Below are positions 59,446-64,000 of a stretch of 64,000 nt of DNA, in pieces (the stretch's first letter is position 1; each line of letters starts with the position of its first letter). Source of the stretch: Mayamaea pseudoterrestris (taxonomy: Eukaryota; Bacillariophyta; Bacillariophyceae; Sellaphorales; Sellaphoraceae). The stretch spans positions 558,001 to 622,000 of the forward strand of contig BROI01000012.1 in the NCBI GenBank assembly GCA_027923505.1, in the 5' to 3' direction. The translations under genes were made by a program, and so were the position numbers. The notes under the pieces are model-generated. The model ran no database searches and was not told where the DNA came from. It worked only from the letters and a program-made list of their open reading frames with translations.

Positions 59446-61660
59446 CCTCTGAGGCACCAGCCAAGCCTACCATCTTTTAGCGCAGCCTGGATAATGATGT
59501 TGGCTCCATTCTGGTGTAATTATGGCACCTACACGGCATGCTGTAGGGGCGTTTGAATGTCTCGGCATCTGCGGGCTGAGATTGGTGACAAGGTGTCACC
59601 AAATACATTGCCATCCCCTGAGACACCCGCCAAGCCTACCATCTTGTAGCGCAGCCTGAATAATGATGTTGGCACCATTTCTGGTGTAATGTGGGCACCT
59701 ACAGGGCTTGCTGTAGGGGCGTTTGAATGTCACGGCATCTGCGGGCTGAGATTGGTGACAAGTTGTCACCAAATACATTGCCATCCTCTGAGGCACCAGC
59801 CAAGCCTACCATCTTTTAGCGCAGCCTTGATAATGATGTTGGCTCCATTCTGGTGTAATTATGGCACCTACACGGCATGCTGTAGGGGCGTTTGAATGTC
59901 TCGGCATCTGCGGGCTGAGATTGGTGACAAGGTGTCACCAAATACATTGCCATCCCCTGAGACACCAGCCAAGCCTACCATCTTGTAGCGCAGCCTGAAT
60001 AATGATGTTGGCACAACTGGTGTATTTTGGGCACCTACAGGGCTTGCTGTAGGGGCGTTTGAATGTCACGGCATCTATGGGATGAGACTGGTGACAAGTT
60101 GTCACCAAATATATTGCCATCCCCTGAGACACCAGCCAAGCCTACCATCTTGTAGCGCAGCCTGAATAATGATGTTGGCACCATTCTGGTGTATTTTGGG
60201 CACCTACAGGGCTTGCTGTAGGGGCGTTTGAATGTCACGGCATCTGCGGGCTGAGATTGGTGACAAGTTGTCACCAAATAGATTGCCATCCCCTGAGACA
60301 CCAGCCAAGCCTACCATCTTGTAGCGCAGTATGAATAATGAAGTTGGCACCATTCTGGTGTAATTTGGGCACCTACAGGGCTTGCTGTAGGGGCGTTTGA
60401 ATGTCACGGCATCTATGGGATGAGACTGGTGACAAGTTGTCACCAAATATATTGCCATCCCCTGAGACACCAGCCAAACCTACCATCTTGTTACGCAGCC
60501 ATTATAAGGATGTTGGCACCATTCTGGTGTATTTTGGGCACCTACAGGGCTTGCTGTAGGCGCGTTTGAATGTCACGGCATCTATGGGATGAGACTGGTG
60601 ACAAGTTGTCACCAAAATTGCCATCCCCTGAGACACCAGCCAAGCCAACCATCTTGTAGCGCAGCCTGAAAAAATGATGTTGGCACCATTCTGGTGTATT
60701 TTGGGCACCTACAGGGCTTGCTGTAGGGGCGTTTGAATGTCACGGCATCTGCGGGCTGAGATTGGTGACAAGTTGTCACCAAATACATTGCCATCCTCTG
60801 AGGCACCAGCCAAGCCTACCATCTTTTAGCACAGCCTGGATAATGATGTTGGCTCCATTCTGGTGTAATTATGGCACCTACACGGCATGCTGTAGGGGCG
60901 TTTGAATGTCTCGGCATCTGCGGGCTGAGATTGGTGACAAGGTGTCACCAAATACATTGCCATCCCCTGAGACACCCGCCAAGCCTACCATCTTGTAGCG
61001 CAGCCTGAATAATGATGTTGGCACCATTCTGGTGTAATTTGGGCACCTACAGGGCTTGCTGTAGGGGCGTTTGAATGTCACGGCATCTGCGGGCTGAGAT
61101 TGGTGACAAGTTGTCACCAAATACATTGCCATCCTCTGAGGCACCAGCCAAGCCTACCATCTTTTAGCGCAGCCTGGATAATGATGTTGGCACCATTCTG
61201 GTGTATTTTGGGCACCTACACGGCATGCTGTAGGGGCGTTTGAATGTCTCGGCATCTGCGGGCTGAGATTGGTGACAAGGTGTCACCAAATACATTGCCA
61301 TCCCCTGAGACACCCGCCAAGCCTACCATCTTGTAGCGCAGCCTGAATAATGATGTTGGCACCATTCTGGTGTAATTTGGGCACCTACAGGGCTTGCTGT
61401 AGGGGCGTTTGAATGTCACGGCATCTGTGGGCTGAGATTGGTGACAAGTTGTCACCAAATACATTGCCATCCTCTGAGGCACCAGCCAAGCCTACCATCT
61501 TTTAGCGCAGCCCGGATAATGATGTTGGCTCCATTCTGGTGTAATTATGGCACCTACACGGCATGCTGTATGGGCGTTTGAATGTCTCGGCATCTGCGGG
61601 CTGACATTGGTGACAAGGTGTCACCAAATACATTGCCATCCCCTGAGACACCAGCCAAAC
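59446..61660. repeat. Higher-order dimers (about 338 bp) within the satellite
   Basis: In the right part of the array two monomer types alternate. Type B has CCTCTGAGGCACCAGCC, ATCTTTTAG, a GGCTCCATTC variant, TATGGCACCTACACGGCATG and GTCTCGGCATC, followed by a dyad with the altered centre GACAAGGTGTC. CCTCTGAGGC begins at 59446, 59785, 60795, 61133 and 61471, spacings of 339, 1010, 338 and 338 (2, 6, 2 and 2 monomers). This is dimer-scale higher-order structure with one interrupted stretch. Confidence 0.85.
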
Positions 61661-62400
61661 CTACCATCTTGTAGCGCAGCATGGATAATGTTGTTGGCAC
61701 CATTCTGGTGTTATTTGGGCACCTACAGGGCTTGCTGTAGGGGCGTTTGAATGTCACGGCATCTGCGGGCTGAGATTGGTGACAAGTTGTCACCAAATAC
61801 ATTGCCAACCCCTGAGACACCAGCCAAGCCTACCATGTTGTGGCGCAGCCTAAATAATGATGGTGGCACCATTCCGGTGTATTTTGGGCACCTACATGGC
61901 TTGCTGTAGGGGCGTTTGAATGTCACGGCATCTGCGGGCTTGCTGAGATTGGTGACAAGTTGTCACCAAATACATTGCCATCCCCTGAGACACCAGCCAA
62001 ACCTACCATCTTGTAGTGCAGCCTGAATTAAGGATGTTGGCACCATTCTGGTGTAATTTGGGCACCTACAGGGCTTGCTGTAGGGGCGTTTGAATGTCAT
62101 GGCATCTGCGGGCTGAGATTGGTGACAAGTTGTCACCAAATACATTGCCATCCCCTGAGACACCAGCCAAGCCTACCATCTTGTAGCGCAGCATGGATAA
62201 TGTTGTTGGCACCATTCTGGTGTTATTTGGGCACCTACAGGGCTTGCTGTAGGGGCGTTTGAATGTCACGGCATCTGCGGGCTGAGATTGGTGACAAGTT
62301 GTCACCAAATACATTGCCATCCCCTGAGACACCAGCCAAGCCTACCATCTTGTAGCGCAGCCTGAATAATGATTTTGGCACCATTCTGGCGTGATTTGGG

Positions 62401-62565
62401 TTTACGCATGGCTCTGAGAAAGGGCTGTTCAAAGTCATGGCAACTGCTGGATAGGATCTCACCGATGGCATTGCAGCATCATGAGGCATCAGCCAGGTGC
62501 TCCAACTTTTATAGCAGCCTAAAAGGGATGTTTCCATCATCCTGGTGTCTGATATGGGTCATGGG
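62401..62565. repeat. Strongly diverged edge monomer of the satellite
   Basis: Beyond the last clear copy the sequence still follows the monomer plan in order: TTTACGCATGGCTCTGAGAA, GTTCAAAGTCATGGCAACTG, TGAGGCATCAGCCAGGTGCT, TATAGCAGCC and CATCATCCTGGTGTCTGATA correspond to successive parts of the consensus. It is far more diverged than the interior, as expected at an array edge where homogenisation fails. Confidence 0.65.
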
Positions 62566-62701
62566 CAGGCAGTGCGTAACTTGCACTGCTTCATAGAGGA
62601 CTATCGCATAGCTTGTGTCCTACCGGCAATGTTTACGACACACATCCCTTCCACCATGACAACTCCCACTTCCTACTTGCGTACTGTACTGGCTTGCTAC
62701 C

Positions 62702-64000
62702 ATGCCAACTACGAACAAAGATGACAGCGATGATTATGACGAGGAAGGATTAAATAACGATGATCCTCAATTCTCATCTGCTGCCCTCTGCATTGAATTT
62801 GAATTGCTCGGGCAATCCTTTCGTCCGGTTTTCACCCACCAAGTGTTTGCCGATGAGTGGATTCGCGGCTACCAACCATTTTATCAACATCTGTCAGAGA
62901 CCTTCGAGAGAAATGCACACTCGTCCTTTTCAAACCATGACAAGGTGAACATGGAGTTGGCAATTGCAATCAACTTGTCACCATCGTGCGAATATTGCAG
63001 CATAGATATGACGGTGCGCAAAATCCAGCCGCATGTTGAAGCCCGTCGCTACACCAAGCGCCCAAGACTTGAAACGACAATAAAAGCAGATGCTTGTGAC
63101 ACTCTTGTGAACGCTGAAAACTCAGAAGTCGAAAGCATTGATGCCGCGGATGAGGAATACGAGGAGGAATCTGTGAATGATGACGATGACGATGCAGCCG
63201 AGGCCAATAACATCAGTTTGCATGGAAAGGAAGGCGCGACCCGATTGGCGCGAATGCCACTGGCCGAGGTTCGGCAAGCCATGGAGTTTGCTCTTCCTCA
63301 GCATGCCCAAGACAGCATGGCTCGTTCCTGCTTTCTGCCAAGTCCGGTCGGCGAAATTATCAAGACATATCGCCACAACGACATAGAATTTGTCTTGACT
63401 CTTGCAACCGGCAAGGACGCTTTGACGTTTCACAATCAGGTCCAAAAGTTGGCAATCTGGTACATTGAGACTGCTGACGATGTTAATATTGCCGACGAGT
63501 CGGAAGGATATTGGAAGGTTCTCTATCTTTTCCGAAAGCATGAGCGAATGCAGTTTTCGTTTGCTGGCTACATGACTCTCTTTCATTTTCGATCGCCCTT
63601 TCACAAACCTACTCCTGGTGTTATTCTTCGCGTCGCACAGGCGCTACTGCTTCCTTGTTACCAGCGCATGGGGCATGGACGTACTATGCTGCACGCAGTC
63701 TTTGATAACGTTGCGGCTAACACGACGGACGCTGCCGATGATGCCATGGGGCTGTCAAAGATTGTCCAAGTTAATGTGGAAGATCCGGCACCAGAATTTA
63801 CGCAGCTTCGCAATCGAGTCGACTTGGAACGATACGTTCAGTCAAGAACGGACGCTACGGATTGGTTTGGTGAGGATGGTGACAAGATGCCAGACGATGC
63901 CTCGTTCTTTACTCCCTTGTCGGAATTAGTTCTCGCCAAGGCCGCTGGTGAAGCTAAGATTACAAAGCAGCAACTTCAGATTGTTTATGAATTGTTTCGG
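62702..64000 (+). CDS. HAT1: Histone acetyltransferase type B catalytic subunit HAT1 (partial, runs off the window)
   Basis: The frame is open from the ATG at 62702 to the window end (433 codons). The N-domain has ALCIEFELLGQSFRPVFTHQ, VFADEWIRGYQPFY and the family-wide pattern of a THQ.F.DE..I.GY block. The catalytic part has LAIWYIETADDVNIADESEG, YWKVLYLFRKHERMQFSFAG, YMTLFHFRSPFHKPTPGVIL, then RVAQALLLPCYQRMGHGRTM, where QRMGHG is the acetyl-CoA loop, and IVQVNVEDPAPEFTQLRNRV with the catalytic Glu in VEDP. HAT1 acetylates new histone H4 (Lys5, Lys12) before chromatin assembly, with a WD40 partner. An acidic insertion (ADEEYEEESVNDDDDDAAEA) separates the two parts and is longer than in animal HAT1. 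Its start lies about 140 bp from the satellite edge. Confidence 0.93.
   Translation, partial: MPTTNKDDSDDYDEEGLNNDDPQFSSAALCIEFELLGQSFRPVFTHQVFADEWIRGYQPFYQHLSETFERNAHSSFSNHDKVNMELAIAINLSPSCEYCSIDMTVRKIQPHVEARRYTKRPRLETTIKADACDTLVNAENSEVESIDAADEEYEEESVNDDDDDAAEANNISLHGKEGATRLARMPLAEVRQAMEFALPQHAQDSMARSCFLPSPVGEIIKTYRHNDIEFVLTLATGKDALTFHNQVQKLAIWYIETADDVNIADESEGYWKVLYLFRKHERMQFSFAGYMTLFHFRSPFHKPTPGVILRVAQALLLPCYQRMGHGRTMLHAVFDNVAANTTDAADDAMGLSKIVQVNVEDPAPEFTQLRNRVDLERYVQSRTDATDWFGEDGDKMPDDASFFTPLSELVLAKAAGEAKITKQQLQIVYELFR

Larger units (their letters stand above)
51924..62400. repeat. Satellite array: about 62 head-to-tail copies of a 169-bp monomer
   Basis: Nearly the whole interval is one tandem array. 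A consensus monomer counts to 169 bases with about 51% G+C: it includes GCCATCCCCTGAGACACCAG, CCATCTTGTAGCGCAGCCTG, TGTTGGCACCATTCTGGTGT, GGGCACCTACAGGGCTTGCT, GGCGTTTGAATGTCACGGCA and GGTGACAAGTTGTCACCAAA. Copies differ mainly by substitutions and 1-3-base indels. Three dyads recur in each monomer: TTGGTGACAA and TTGTCACCAA around one base; CCTACAG and CTGTAGG around six bases; and ACACCAG with CTGGTGT about 50 bases apart. Since 169 is not divisible by 3, no long frame crosses copies; minus-strand frames of about 88 codons recur only because two of three frames are open. The monomer is close to a nucleosome repeat length. Flanks are ordinary genes (bL27m, HAT1). Irregular copies occur at 57180-57300 and near 58100. 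Confidence 0.97.

Noticed and set aside
51924-62400. CRISPR array
   Set aside because: The repeats are 169 bp and contiguous, with no unique spacers, and no cas genes are present; the genome is eukaryotic.
51827-62540. Dozens of minus-strand frames of about 65-122 codons (starting MSQGMAMYLVTTCHQSQ) and a possible repeated protein
   Set aside because: They recur with the 169-bp monomer, which is not a multiple of three, so no frame continues across copies. Each ends at the same repeat stop. Best explained as open stretches of a noncoding satellite.
1-64000. Retroelement, LTR, Polinton or other virus-derived remnants
   Set aside because: I saw no reverse transcriptase, integrase, capsid or polymerase motif and no long terminal repeats. 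The only mobile element found is the nonautonomous DNA transposon at 15688-16681.

Overview
The window reads as nuclear DNA of a photosynthetic stramenopile, most likely a diatom. The evidence is a gene of the DUF6824 type (opening EWDVLFGRGG, a family I know mainly from diatoms), several N-termini with a signal peptide followed by an ASAF-like plastid cleavage motif (LeuA, an STI1-domain protein, a PPR protein, a small membrane protein), two thylakoid-lumen-type presequences with paired arginines, and dense, mostly single-exon genes with a few short GT-AG introns. Genus cannot be set from sequence alone. I saw no rRNA, tRNA, CRISPR array, or recognisable retroelement or virus-derived element.

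Layout. 1-7.4 kb: a coiled-coil gene, then a minus-strand locus for a Ser/Pro/Thr-rich lectin-type secreted protein whose reading frame is broken many times, then a 104-bp tandem repeat. 7.4-18 kb: proteasome ATPase RPT4 and myo-inositol-phosphate synthase sharing a 200-bp divergent promoter with a CRE-like palindrome, a DUF6816-like lumen protein, a GST, a 1-kb nonautonomous DNA transposon and a secreted methyltransferase-like protein. 18-27.3 kb: an eight-exon-scale MscS channel with EF-hands, a carnitine-pathway-type dioxygenase, a plastid STI1 protein, a CDC50 flippase subunit and an internally repeated small protein. 27.3-41 kb: a CTG microsatellite and 177-bp duplication, a plastid PPR protein, a heme oxygenase with six Cys-Pro motifs, an unknown 539-residue protein, RWDD1, a GNAT, a DUF6824 protein and a UDP-glucuronate 4-epimerase. 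41-51.7 kb: a nine-exon RRM/glycine-rich RNA-binding protein, LeuA, a plastid membrane protein, a class 3 lipase, a lumenal FKBP, an RPA34-like protein and mitochondrial bL27. 51.9-62.4 kb: a satellite of about 62 copies of a 169-bp monomer. The right edge holds the start of histone acetyltransferase HAT1.

Many neighbours are divergent pairs 190-330 bp apart (RPT4/INO1, MscS/dioxygenase, CDC50/repeat protein, PPR/small protein, heme oxygenase/unknown, RPA34/bL27m), so shared promoters are the rule. There is no pathway cluster; most genes are housekeeping. The features most worth follow-up are the satellite with its conserved dyad and higher-order structure, the symmetric-exon glycine-rich tail, the Cys-Pro-rich heme oxygenase, the duplicated 57-bp element upstream of two unrelated genes, and the in-frame TAG in the channel gene. 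All intron positions were read by eye from splice motifs and reading-frame continuity with known families.
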